From a virus: a DNA stretch of 37,318 nt. The notes under the pieces were generated by a model. It saw only the letters and a program-made list of their open reading frames with translations. It ran no database searches and was not told the origin of the DNA. The position numbers were made by a program, and so were the translations under genes. Below are positions 9,431-17,340 of this stretch, one piece after another (position 1 is the first letter of the stretch; every line of letters begins with the position of its first letter). Location: positions 1 through 37,318 of IMG/VR virus record IMGVR_UViG_3300023178_000121; one strand, written 5' to 3'.

Positions 9431-10534
9431 ATGAGTGTTAAATTCTATGTGCTTTGTAGTTCTAATCTAAAGGCTACAAAAAGACACGAGCAGACCATTC
9501 CAAAAGAAGATATTCACTTCGTCTTTAATAGTACTGATGAAGCATACGTCAATTCCGCTATAGACTATGCAACAAGTGCTAATATCGCATATTCAGTTAC
9601 AACATCTGACGGCACACCAGCTACAGGTAAAAACAGCGTTTTAGACATATTCACATCATCAGACAATGATTATATGGTGTTAGTAGATGGTGACGATTTT
9701 ATTACACCGCATGGTGTATGGACATATAAACAATTAGCGCAATCAAATACATGTCCCGATGTTGTCGCGATCGAATATCAATATGGAATATATGCAGATT
9801 GGGGATATTTAAATCCACATCACTATAATCCTCGAGTAGGCTCAAGCGATCAGTTTGACCATGATCAAATACATGGATTTCCTTGTCGTTGTTTTATTTT
9901 AAAACAAGATTTTTGGCAGAAGGCAATTAATGGCAACCTTATTCCAACGCCTGAAGGAAATGATTTTGCTGTACAATTATCTCAAGCTCACACAAAATGG
10001 GCGCAGTATGCATATCGTTATATCAATAATTGGGAATCACATTGTCGTGTAGTATTTTATTCTAAAGCCGCGGCAGCACATCGATTTGATAATGCTCATA
10101 AGATTGGTGAAGATACACTGCAATATTTTATTCTCAAACATGAGCACGTACAAGGTAATCTATCAATGAAGGTTTTAACTGATCGTTATCCAACTTACGT
10201 ATACGATACTCGAGTTGAAGGTATATGTGCTGACGCTCAAAATAGAGTTGGTAATAGAGGATGGGAAGAATGGCTGCGAAAATTAGGAAATAAATATGAA
10301 CAATATGACAATGAAGGAAAGATGCACGATTATACCCTGCCAAAAGTAGAGGTACAATGGAATGGTCGGGACGATTTAGATTCGTATGATATTGTTTGGC
10401 CAGAAAACTATCGACCAGACGTTATGAATTTAGTAAACTTTCCTGGTCCTCAGCATATTTGGTGGGATGCGCAAAGTGGTATTCCAGGCGAAGGGGATTT
10501 ATTTAGAGTTGGACCAGAAGGTGGCTGGCAATAG
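9431..10534 (+). CDS. Putative GT-A type glycosyltransferase
   Basis: This 367-residue protein has the hallmarks of a GT-A (family 2-like) glycosyltransferase. An N-terminal Rossmann-like half (MSVKFYVLCSSN) is followed by TGKNSVLDIF, then YMVLVDGDDF with the DxD-type metal and nucleotide-sugar motif at about residues 86-89. The C-terminal half is rich in Trp, Tyr and His and includes WEEWLRKLGNKYEQYD. No signal peptide or membrane helix is seen, so it would act in the cytoplasm. Its place between a fibre chaperone-like gene and a virion-type gene suggests that it modifies a virion protein, but DNA or host glycans are also possible. The acceptor and donor cannot be read from the sequence. Confidence is high for the fold and moderate for activity. 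Confidence 0.75.
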   Translation: MSVKFYVLCSSNLKATKRHEQTIPKEDIHFVFNSTDEAYVNSAIDYATSANIAYSVTTSDGTPATGKNSVLDIFTSSDNDYMVLVDGDDFITPHGVWTYKQLAQSNTCPDVVAIEYQYGIYADWGYLNPHHYNPRVGSSDQFDHDQIHGFPCRCFILKQDFWQKAINGNLIPTPEGNDFAVQLSQAHTKWAQYAYRYINNWESHCRVVFYSKAAAAHRFDNAHKIGEDTLQYFILKHEHVQGNLSMKVLTDRYPTYVYDTRVEGICADAQNRVGNRGWEEWLRKLGNKYEQYDNEGKMHDYTLPKVEVQWNGRDDLDSYDIVWPENYRPDVMNLVNFPGPQHIWWDAQSGIPGEGDLFRVGPEGGWQ

Positions 10535-10550
10535 CTTAAAATCAAACTAT

Positions 10551-10558
10551 TATAAATA
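10551..10558 (+). promoter_or_regulatory. T4-type late promoter motif (TATAAATA)
   Basis: This is an exact TATAAATA in the 34-base gap after the glycosyltransferase-like gene. It sits only 10 bases before the ATG of the 57-residue gene, so a transcript from it would have a very short leader there. It may mainly serve the gene at 10696. Confidence 0.7.
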
Positions 10559-10568
10559 ATGGATAGAT

Positions 10569-10742
10569 ATGAAAGACGATGAACATAAATCTGGTATATC
10601 TGGTGTTATAGAAATTAAACGCGCAGATGGTACCATACAAAAATTAAGATTGACATCGAAAGATTCAAAAAAAGAAACTCAAGGAGAAAGTGCTAATGGC
10701 AACACTAGAACATCCAGACGACGTCCGGAATCTAATAGCTGA
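10569..10742 (+). CDS. Small basic protein (57 aa), unknown function
   Basis: ATG at 10569 opens a 57-residue frame that ends with TGA at 10740-10742. The N-terminal 32 residues (MKDDEHKSGISGVIEIKRAD, then GTIQKLRLTSKDSKK) look like a real beta-rich domain. The C-terminal part is Ser/Arg/Asn-rich and overlaps the next gene by 47 bases in another frame. The late promoter TATAAATA is just upstream and GGATAG lies before the ATG. A 47-base overlap is unusual in this compact genome, so only the N-terminal part may be constrained. I do not recognise the family. Confidence 0.55.
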   Translation: MKDDEHKSGISGVIEIKRADGTIQKLRLTSKDSKKETQGESANGNTRTSRRRPESNS

Positions 10743-11127
10743 TACCGTTGTCGATCGTATTGACGCAGGCGGCGCAGCAGGAAAACTTATTTTTTATGAT
10801 ACAGGTACTGTACATGCTGGAGGAAATGCTGTTATTGCAGAATTGACTTTTAGTAGTACTGCATTTGGTGCTTCAGCAAATGGAGTCGCGACGGCCGCTG
10901 CTATCACAGCTGATACTAACACATTGGCACCTGGAAATGGTTGGTCATCTGGTGACTCATCAACAGTAACGTACTTCGAAGTACAAGATTCGAATGGCAA
11001 TACAATCTTTACTGGTGACGTTACTGATGACGACACCGGAACGGGTTCAATTCAGCTTTCGTCTGTGAACATCGGTACTGGTGATACAATCTCTGTCAGC
11101 TCTCTGACTTATACTGCGCCGAATTAA
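10696..11127 (+). CDS. Putative small virion structural protein
   Basis: This 143-residue protein starts at ATG 10696, chosen because AAGGAG lies 9 bases upstream; an in-frame GTG six bases earlier would fall inside that ribosome site. The N-terminus (MATLEHPDDVRNLIADTVVD) is helical. The rest is low in charge and rich in Ala, Thr, Gly and Ser with alternating strands (FEVQDSNGNTIFTGDVT), typical of a phage decoration or fibre-attachment protein. No catalytic or metal motif is seen. Its stop is followed by a structured intergenic segment. The frame stays open for 38 more sense codons after this TAA, which is noted separately. Confidence 0.7.
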   Translation: MATLEHPDDVRNLIADTVVDRIDAGGAAGKLIFYDTGTVHAGGNAVIAELTFSSTAFGASANGVATAAAITADTNTLAPGNGWSSGDSSTVTYFEVQDSNGNTIFTGDVTDDDTGTGSIQLSSVNIGTGDTISVSSLTYTAPN

Positions 11128-11142
11128 TTAACAATGGTTTTG

Positions 11143-11184
11143 GGTAACGAAGTCTTTGACCGTTACCTCGTTTCCGGCCAAAGA
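11143..11184 (+). ncRNA. Hairpin with pseudoknot potential in 3' UTR / leader
   Basis: GGTAACG (11143-11149) pairs perfectly with CGTTACC (11161-11167) to form a 7-bp stem with an 11-base loop. Within the loop, TCTTTG (11153-11158) is fully complementary to CAAAGA (11179-11184), which would make an H-type pseudoknot. It lies between a structural gene and a terminator hairpin, upstream of the giant repeat protein. I do not recognise a known riboswitch class. The base pairing is seen in the sequence; the function is unknown. Confidence 0.4.
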
Positions 11185-11196
11185 GATCTAACATAC

Positions 11197-11224
11197 AAGG
11201 GCAGGTTTATTCTGCCCTTTGTTA
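11197..11224 (+). terminator. Rho-independent terminator
   Basis: AAGGGCAG (11197-11204) pairs with CTGCCCTT (11212-11219) around a 7-base loop and is followed by TGTTAT. The 8-bp stem is GC-rich but the T tract is short and interrupted, so termination may be partial. The hairpin ends 17 bases before the ATG of the repeat protein, so it could act as an attenuator for that gene. Confidence 0.65.
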
Positions 11225-11236
11225 TGCGGGTGATTT

Positions 11237-14200
11237 ATGGCTAGAATAGTTTATGTAGTTGATGGAACACCACCTGGCAGTAATAATTACGTAGATATCG
11301 CCTATGTAATTAAATACGAAGAAGTCACTGCTGGTGTTCTTGGTATTACTAATAGTGCTGTATCTGGCTCTAGTGCTAGAACAGTATTCAGTGTTAATAC
11401 AAATCTCGTAGCTGACGATTGCTCAGTTACCACATCTCCAGAAAGACAACTACCCGGAACTGGTACCGTTGTCTGTGCCGGTACTGCAGTTACTGGTATT
11501 GCAGAACGTGTAATTACAAGTAGCGTATCTCTTACTTCTACAGATGGTTCTACATCTGGTGTCGGCGAAAGAACAATCATCGCAACGGGTACGGGTGATC
11601 TCGTATCTGGCAATTCCGTACTAGGAGATGCAACACGTAAGGTTGTTACATCTGCCGGTCTTGTAGCAGTTAATAGCTCTGTAAGTGGTGTCGCTGAACG
11701 TACAATAGTATCGACATCTACTTCTCTTGTATCTGCCAATTCATTAATATCCTCTACACTCGAACGTGAGCTTACTAGCACAGGCTCGCTTGTTGCTGTC
11801 GGATCTGTAGTTTCAGGTACTGCTGAAAGAGAAATTACAACATCTATTTCTCTTGCTGTTTCAAATGGTAGTACTGCAGGTGTTGGCGAACGAACAGTTG
11901 TATCTACGTCGGCAAATCTTACCACATCTGCAACTGTAACAGGCGCAGGTACAAGAACAATTATTGCTACAGGTACAGGAGATCTTGTATCTGGTAATTC
12001 AGTTCTTGGTGATGCTACACGTAAAGTTGTTACATCAGCAAATGTAGTTGCTGTTAATTCTAGCACTAGTGGTATTGCTGAAAGAACGATCGTATCTACA
12101 TCTACATCTCTCATAGCGATTAATTCTAGTACAGCTGGTGTTGCTGAAAGAATTGTTAAGAGTACATCTACAACTCTACCACAAAATAATAGTAGTGTAT
12201 CAGGTATTAGTGAACGTCAAGTTCCGGGCACAGACTCGCTTGTCGCTGTTGGCGCTAGTACGAGTGGTAGCGGTATTCGAACTGTTGTTTCTACATCGGC
12301 AGGTTTAGTCACAACAGCTTCAACTGCAGGTATTGCAGAACGAACTATTGTATCGACATCGACGAGTTTAGTGACGTCAGCATCCGTGACAGGTGTAGGT
12401 GAAAGAACTATAACATCTATATCCGGATTTGGTGATCTTGTTGCTGGTAATTCTACCGTCGGTACTGGTGAACGAGAAGTTGTCGGAACTGATTCGCTCG
12501 TAGCTGTTGGTGCTAGCACAAACGGCAGCGGTATTAGAACAGTCGTATCAACATCAACTGGATTAGTAACTTCAGCTTCGACTAGCGGTATTGCTGAGCG
12601 AACAATAGTATCGACATCAACAAATCTAACTACTTCGGCAACTACTACTGGTATTGCCGAAAGAATTATACCTGGTAGTGGCGATACTACTACAACTATA
12701 CCGAGTGTCAGCGGTGTAGGTATAAGACGAATTACATCGATTACAGGATTTGGTGATCTCGTAGCGGATGATGCAGTAGTTGGTGATGGTACACGTAGAA
12801 TTCCTGCTGTATCTGCAAATCTTATTACAGCTGCATCGACTTCTGGTTCTGGTATTCGAACTGTTGTATCTGAATCTACATCACTTATATCGACAGTTTC
12901 ATCTGTATCTAGTTTCCCTGAACGTATCATTACAAGTACATTTACTGATTTACCACAATCAGTTCCTGGCTCAATTAGTGGTATTGCTGAACGTGAACTC
13001 GTAGTATTTGATGGTCTCGTCGCTTATGGTTCTTCAACTGCAGGTTCTGGCATACGAACAGTAGAACTGACTACTGGTGTATTGCCACAAAATGGTTCGA
13101 CGAGCGGTGTTGGTCTTAGAACTATTGTATCGACTAGCACAGATGTTGTTGCAACAACTGCATCGGTCCAAAGTCCAGTACCAGTCGAACGTATTATTAC
13201 TAGCACATTTACTGATTTACCACAATCTGTACCAGGTTCAATATCAGGTATTGCAGAGCGCGAGCTTGTAGTTAATGATAATGTAACTCCATATGGAGGT
13301 TCAACTGCGGGTAGTGGTATACGAAGTGTTGTTCTTGTCAATGGTGTGCATCCGAGAAATGCGGCTGGTAGTGGTGTTGGTAAACGAACTGTCGTTTCAA
13401 CTAGTACTGATGTCGTCGCTACAACTTCTACAGTACAAAGCCCGATTCCTGTCGAACGTATCATTACAAGTACATTTACTGACTTGCCGCAGTCGATTCC
13501 AGGTTCTACATCTGGTATTGGTGAACGTGAGCTAGTTGTACTTGATGGCCTCGTTGCATACGGTGCTTCTACTACTGGTTCTGGTAAGCGTGAAGTCAAA
13601 TCTACTAACGGTGATCTTGTTGCTGTTGGTGCAAGAACAGACGGTGTAGTTGAACGCGAGATTACAACTGTTAGTGGCTTCGGTGATCTTGTTGCTGGTA
13701 ATTCTGTACTTGGTGATGGTACGAGGCGTATTATTGCCACCGGAACTATTGGGTTTGGTGAAACATCAGAATCAGTCACATATTCTGTGCAAAACAATGG
13801 ATCTGGTGAATATGTAATTGACGGGACTGGTGGCAATCCTACATTATCTTTCTATAGAGGATCTACTTATACCATTAATGTAAGTGCCCCCGGTCATCCA
13901 TTCTGGATCAAAACTACGCAGACGACTGGGTCAGCTGACTCATATAACGATGGTGTAACAAATAATGGAACCGATAATGGTACTATAACCTTCGTTGTTC
14001 CTGATAACGCGCCCAGCACATTATATTATGTCTGTCAATATCATGCTTCTATGCAAGGCTCTATTTCAGTATCTCATGCTATTGAAGACGAATTACAGAA
14101 TTCTGAGGCTGCAGGTACAGGTAAGCGTACAGTTATATCTAAATCTGCAAATCTACAAGGTACACCAAGTGTACTCGGTGTCGTCGAAAGGACAATTACA

Positions 14201-14674
14201 CAAACTGCCGATAATATACCGCAAGCTAGCGGTTCAAGAGTTGATGGTAGATTTGAGCGTATAATTACTTCAAAGGCCGCTGCGCTTCCACAAAGTGTAC
14301 CAGGTTCTACAAGTGGTGTTGGTACAAGAACCATTACTATCACTACAAATATTAGTCAGACGTCTTCTGCATCTGGTTCTGGTACTAGAACTGTTAAACT
14401 GATAACTGGTGTTGTACGTGATCTTGATAATAGTGCAAGAATAAATGGCATTGGTCAAACGTTTAATAGTGAACGAATTGCTGTTGATATCAATGTTAAA
14501 ATTAAGCCAGAAGTAAATATAATAAGCATGGTTGTCGAACAACCCAATATCGAAATAAAACTATACGAAGAGACAGATATTGTAGCTGTCGCTAAAGATC
14601 CACCAGATATTACAGTTAAAATAAAACCAGACATATTCGGTGAAGCTGGCAGGATCTATACTAAGGTTGCATAA
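11237..14674 (+). CDS. Giant repeat virion protein with cupredoxin-like domain
   Basis: This 1145-residue protein has about 40 imperfect units of 19-25 residues. Typical units read like STSLVAVGASTSGSGIRT or SSTSGIAERTIVST and usually end in an (E/I/T)R(T/E/K) turn. This suggests a long beta-solenoid or fibrous shaft. Residues about 840-950 form a different domain with GHPFWI, then VPDNAPSTLYYVCQYHASMQG. His887, Cys933, His936 and Met939 match the ligand order of type-1 copper (blue copper, cupredoxin) sites. Seven further repeats follow, then a C-terminal domain with two IKP-containing strands and an acidic segment. A late-expressed tail or neck-attached fibre is the best guess, because the gene lies between the fibre cassette and neck gene 13. 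It may be absent from classic T4. Copper binding is inferred from residues only. Confidence 0.75.
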   Translation: MARIVYVVDGTPPGSNNYVDIAYVIKYEEVTAGVLGITNSAVSGSSARTVFSVNTNLVADDCSVTTSPERQLPGTGTVVCAGTAVTGIAERVITSSVSLTSTDGSTSGVGERTIIATGTGDLVSGNSVLGDATRKVVTSAGLVAVNSSVSGVAERTIVSTSTSLVSANSLISSTLERELTSTGSLVAVGSVVSGTAEREITTSISLAVSNGSTAGVGERTVVSTSANLTTSATVTGAGTRTIIATGTGDLVSGNSVLGDATRKVVTSANVVAVNSSTSGIAERTIVSTSTSLIAINSSTAGVAERIVKSTSTTLPQNNSSVSGISERQVPGTDSLVAVGASTSGSGIRTVVSTSAGLVTTASTAGIAERTIVSTSTSLVTSASVTGVGERTITSISGFGDLVAGNSTVGTGEREVVGTDSLVAVGASTNGSGIRTVVSTSTGLVTSASTSGIAERTIVSTSTNLTTSATTTGIAERIIPGSGDTTTTIPSVSGVGIRRITSITGFGDLVADDAVVGDGTRRIPAVSANLITAASTSGSGIRTVVSESTSLISTVSSVSSFPERIITSTFTDLPQSVPGSISGIAERELVVFDGLVAYGSSTAGSGIRTVELTTGVLPQNGSTSGVGLRTIVSTSTDVVATTASVQSPVPVERIITSTFTDLPQSVPGSISGIAERELVVNDNVTPYGGSTAGSGIRSVVLVNGVHPRNAAGSGVGKRTVVSTSTDVVATTSTVQSPIPVERIITSTFTDLPQSIPGSTSGIGERELVVLDGLVAYGASTTGSGKREVKSTNGDLVAVGARTDGVVEREITTVSGFGDLVAGNSVLGDGTRRIIATGTIGFGETSESVTYSVQNNGSGEYVIDGTGGNPTLSFYRGSTYTINVSAPGHPFWIKTTQTTGSADSYNDGVTNNGTDNGTITFVVPDNAPSTLYYVCQYHASMQGSISVSHAIEDELQNSEAAGTGKRTVISKSANLQGTPSVLGVVERTITQTADNIPQASGSRVDGRFERIITSKAAALPQSVPGSTSGVGTRTITITTNISQTSSASGSGTRTVKLITGVVRDLDNSARINGIGQTFNSERIAVDINVKIKPEVNIISMVVEQPNIEIKLYEETDIVAVAKDPPDITVKIKPDIFGEAGRIYTKVA
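11340..14460 (+). repeat. About 40 diverged 57-75-bp tandem units in the giant gene
   Basis: Successive units encode 19-25 residues with a conserved ERT/TRK/IRT turn. The array is interrupted by the cupredoxin-like domain at about 13756-14085. Units differ in synonymous positions, so most are old duplications. Some units recur as blocks, for example DLVSGNSVLGDATRKVVTS occurs twice. Confidence 0.85.
12920..13720 (+). repeat. 267-bp (89-residue) super-repeat, two full copies and a partial third
   Basis: The segment encoding ERIITSTFTDLPQS begins at 12920, 13187 and 13454, exactly 267 bases apart. Each copy spans four short units. The third diverges after about 60 residues. This is a later, larger-scale duplication laid over the basic repeat. 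Confidence 0.85.
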
Positions 14675-14677
14675 ATA
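14670..14677 (+). promoter_or_regulatory. T4-type late promoter motif (CATAAATA)
   Basis: CATAAATA overlaps the stop of the repeat protein and lies 25 bases before the ATG of gene 13. It matches NATAAATA and would start the overlapping 13-14-15-16-17 unit. Confidence 0.6.
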
Positions 14678-14702
14678 AAATAACGAAATACGGAGAAAAC
14701 AA

Positions 14703-15446
14703 ATGGCAGTTCCAACAACGAGAGATGAATTTAAGGAGTATTGCCTCCGATCTCTTGGCAAGCCAGTTATAGAAATAAACGTTGACGATACACAGGTCGA
14801 TGATCGTATCGACCAAGCACTGCGTTTTTACTGGGACTACCACTTTGACGGTACAGAAAAAATATATTATAAACATGAGATCGATGCTAATACTGTATCA
14901 AACAAGTATATCGATTTGCCTGAAAATATTATAGGTGCTGTAAAGCTTTTTCCGATTGGTGATCCAAATACATCGTCTGGTGATATCTTTAATATCCGGT
15001 ATCAAATCGCGCTAAACGATTTGTACACGCTGACAAATGTTGCATTGATTGATTACTACATGACAATGGAACATCTTGCATTAGTACAAGAACTACTTGT
15101 CGGCAAGCCACAGATTAGATATAATCGTCATCGTAATCGATTACACATTGACGAAACTGCAGGCGATTTAGAAGTAGGTCAATATTTACTCGTCGAAGCT
15201 TATGAACTTGTAGATCCAGCAACATATACGGATGTATGGGCGGATAGATGGCTACAATATTATACTTCGCAATTAATCAAACGACAATGGGGCACAAACC
15301 TTACAAAATTCGAAGGACTTCAATTACCTGGTGGTGTGACGTTTAACGGTAGACAAATCTACGACGAAGCGCAGGCAGAAATCACTAAACTAGAAGAAGA
15401 GATGATCAGCAACTACAGTCTGCCTGTAATGGATATGATTGGTTAG
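14703..15446 (+). CDS. 13: Neck protein gp13 (head completion)
   Basis: This 247-residue protein corresponds to T4 gp13, which with gp14 forms the neck ring that seals the filled head and receives the tail. T4 gp13 is 309 residues, so this version is short. Recognisable features are the N-terminal TRDEFKEYCLRSLGKPVIEINVDD segment with the DRIDQAL helix, the DYYMTMEHL helix, the WADRWLQYYTSQLIKRQWG segment and a C-terminal acidic helix ending near the stop. The gene has a late promoter and the ribosome site CGGAGAA upstream. It is followed at 36 bases by gp14, the order expected in T4-like phages, which supports the call. Confidence 0.92.
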   Translation: MAVPTTRDEFKEYCLRSLGKPVIEINVDDTQVDDRIDQALRFYWDYHFDGTEKIYYKHEIDANTVSNKYIDLPENIIGAVKLFPIGDPNTSSGDIFNIRYQIALNDLYTLTNVALIDYYMTMEHLALVQELLVGKPQIRYNRHRNRLHIDETAGDLEVGQYLLVEAYELVDPATYTDVWADRWLQYYTSQLIKRQWGTNLTKFEGLQLPGGVTFNGRQIYDEAQAEITKLEEEMISNYSLPVMDMIG

Positions 15447-15482
15447 CACTAGCTAATTATACTGTAAAACTAGGAATTGTAC

Positions 15483-16217
15483 ATGGCTACAAACCCATAT
15501 TTTGATAATTTTTATAACTCGCCTGAACAGAATCTTATCGAAGATCTGATTATCGAGTCTATTAAAATATATGGACACGATGTTTGGTTCTGTCCGCGTA
15601 CAGTCGTGGCGCGCGATAATGTCTTTAATTCTGATGCCCTTTCACAATATAATGATTCATATCAAATTGAGATGTACATCAAAAATGTTGAAGGATTTGA
15701 AGGAGAAGGTGATTTCCTATCGCGATTTAATATCCAAATACGAGATCAGATTACATTTACAGTTGCCAATAAGAGATATAATGAGGTCATCGGTGATTAC
15801 GAAGATTCACCGCGGCCGAAAGAAGGTGATATCATTTACTTCCCTCTTACTGAAAAAATATATCAAATCAAGTTTGCAGAACACGAAGCTCCCGTCTTCT
15901 ATCAGATGGGTGCGTTGCAGTGTTATGATTTGATCTGTGAACAGTTCGAATATAGCGGCGAAGATTTAAATACTGGTGTTGATGCAATTGATTCACTCGA
16001 AGCGAAATATACTGTCGTAGCAGATGCTGATGATGGTGTTACATATGATGCAAACAATAATGTAATCATAGATGCAAATACTGGTAGGCCTCTGGGTGTA
16101 GTAACTGATTGGCAACCAGATGACGTGTTTAATGATGGCGGTACATTCGAAACTTTGGCTGATGGATTCATCGACTTCTCAGAAGCAGATCCATTTAGCG
16201 ACGACGGGCGATACTAA
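15483..16217 (+). CDS. 14: Neck protein gp14
   Basis: This 244-residue protein corresponds to T4 gp14 (256 residues), the partner of gp13 in the neck. The N-terminus (MATNPYFDNFY) is followed by EQNLIEDLIIESIKIYGHDV and WFCPRTVV, a pattern typical of gp14. A beta-rich middle contains GDIIYFPL and QIKFAEHE. The C-terminal 50 residues are acidic. I choose ATG 15483, since AGGAA lies 7-11 bases upstream and an earlier in-frame TTG would sit inside that site. The last base overlaps the gp15 start (TAATG), so the two are co-translated. The call is strong from motif and gene order. Confidence 0.92.
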   Translation: MATNPYFDNFYNSPEQNLIEDLIIESIKIYGHDVWFCPRTVVARDNVFNSDALSQYNDSYQIEMYIKNVEGFEGEGDFLSRFNIQIRDQITFTVANKRYNEVIGDYEDSPRPKEGDIIYFPLTEKIYQIKFAEHEAPVFYQMGALQCYDLICEQFEYSGEDLNTGVDAIDSLEAKYTVVADADDGVTYDANNNVIIDANTGRPLGVVTDWQPDDVFNDGGTFETLADGFIDFSEADPFSDDGRY

Positions 16218-17329
16218 TGTTTGGAAGAACTTTTTACCACGATACATTAAGAAAGTATGTCATACTTTTTGGCACACTCTTTAATGATATTTGGATCAAT
16301 CGCCCTGATAATTCAGGTAATGTTAAGCAGTCACTAAAGGTACCACTTTCGTATGGACCAAGAGAAAAATTCTTGGCTCGTATTGATGGTATCGATAGTA
16401 ACAGAGATCCACAAGAAAATCCATTCTCTATCGTTTTGCCGAGAATGGGATTCGAGATTACAGGATTCAATTATGCTCCAGAAAGAAAACTGCCTACACG
16501 TAATAGCTTCGTTACTACTGTTACCGATGACAATACTAAAAAGAAACATGTCTACAATCCGGTCCCGTATGACATTAATTTTTCACTTTCTATTTTCGTA
16601 AAGAATACAACAGACGGCACACGAATCATCGAACAGATTTTACCATTCTTTACACCTGAGTGGACATCGACTATTCAACTCGTCGACGATGCACCTATCG
16701 ATATTAAACTCGATATCCCATTAGTTTTAACTGCAGTCAATCAAGACGATGTATATGAAGGCTCATTCGAAGAGAGAAGAGCACTGATATGGCAGTTAGA
16801 TTTTACAATGAAAGGTGTGTTCTTCGGACCTGTTTATAAGCAAGAGATAATCAATCTAGCTAATACACAAATTTTCGATGCTACATTATACGATGATATT
16901 ACTCTCGCGCCAGATGGATTAGATCCTGATCTTGATGTTGCAGCTAGAATCGTAAATCAACCGGGATTATTAGCTAATAATACACCGACAATATATACTA
17001 GTTTAAATAGTGAACAAGCAACAGCTGTCGCAACAATTACAGATGGCGCTGTGACTGCTATATCTCTTACTAATGATGGTGTCGGATATAGCGCAGCAAC
17101 TGTTACTATTTCGGGCGGAGGCGGAGCAAACGCAACAGCAACAGCTGTTATTGATAATTCAGATTCTGTATCTGAAATACTTATTACTAGCGGCGGCACA
17201 GGTTATACGAGCACACCTACAGTGACTATTTCGGCTCCTGATCTTGTATCACTTGATGCCGATCAAATTGCAGCTAACTCAGACTTCGGACTTGCTGTTA
17301 CTATAGATGATCCATGGCCGGATCAGTGA
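16217..17329 (+). CDS. 15: Tail sheath stabiliser / completion protein gp15, extended
   Basis: This is a 370-residue gp15 homologue; T4 gp15 has 272 residues. gp15 caps the tail by binding the last sheath and tube rings and connects to the neck. The first 225 residues hold the family core, for example MFGRTFYHDTLRKYV at the start and the NPVPYDINFSLSIF and WQLDFTMKGVFFGPV segments. Residues about 273-345 are an extra beta-repeat region with two GYTS/GYSA...VTIS units. That sort of Gly/Thr-rich repeat occurs in unrelated phage proteins and may be exposed on the tail terminator. The gene overlaps gp14 by one base. A possible upstream start for gp16 lies within its 3' end, but I prefer the later ATG. 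Confidence 0.92.
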   Translation: MFGRTFYHDTLRKYVILFGTLFNDIWINRPDNSGNVKQSLKVPLSYGPREKFLARIDGIDSNRDPQENPFSIVLPRMGFEITGFNYAPERKLPTRNSFVTTVTDDNTKKKHVYNPVPYDINFSLSIFVKNTTDGTRIIEQILPFFTPEWTSTIQLVDDAPIDIKLDIPLVLTAVNQDDVYEGSFEERRALIWQLDFTMKGVFFGPVYKQEIINLANTQIFDATLYDDITLAPDGLDPDLDVAARIVNQPGLLANNTPTIYTSLNSEQATAVATITDGAVTAISLTNDGVGYSAATVTISGGGGANATATAVIDNSDSVSEILITSGGTGYTSTPTVTISAPDLVSLDADQIAANSDFGLAVTIDDPWPDQ

Positions 17330-17340
17330 AGGATAAAGAC

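Noticed and set aside
10289-10296. AATAAATA inside the glycosyltransferase-like gene
   Set aside because: It is coding sequence with no gene start nearby, so a chance match to a degenerate motif.
10559-10582. ATG at 10559 as start of the small gene
   Set aside because: That frame stops after seven codons; the gene starts at ATG 10569.
11134-11244. Independent 36-codon gene (ATG 11134) before the repeat protein
   Set aside because: It has no ribosome site and contains the terminator hairpin. It is treated only as a possible readthrough extension in the findings.
11302-13836. Three long antisense open frames (11302-12114, 12217-12930, 13024-13836)
   Set aside because: They mirror the repeat protein gene. 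Its limited codon set keeps the reverse frame free of stops; there are no ribosome sites and the products are repetitive low-complexity chains.
17314-17340. Earlier ATG (17314) for gene 16
   Set aside because: It would overlap gene 15 by 16 bases and lacks a ribosome site, whereas ATG 17341 has GAAGG upstream.
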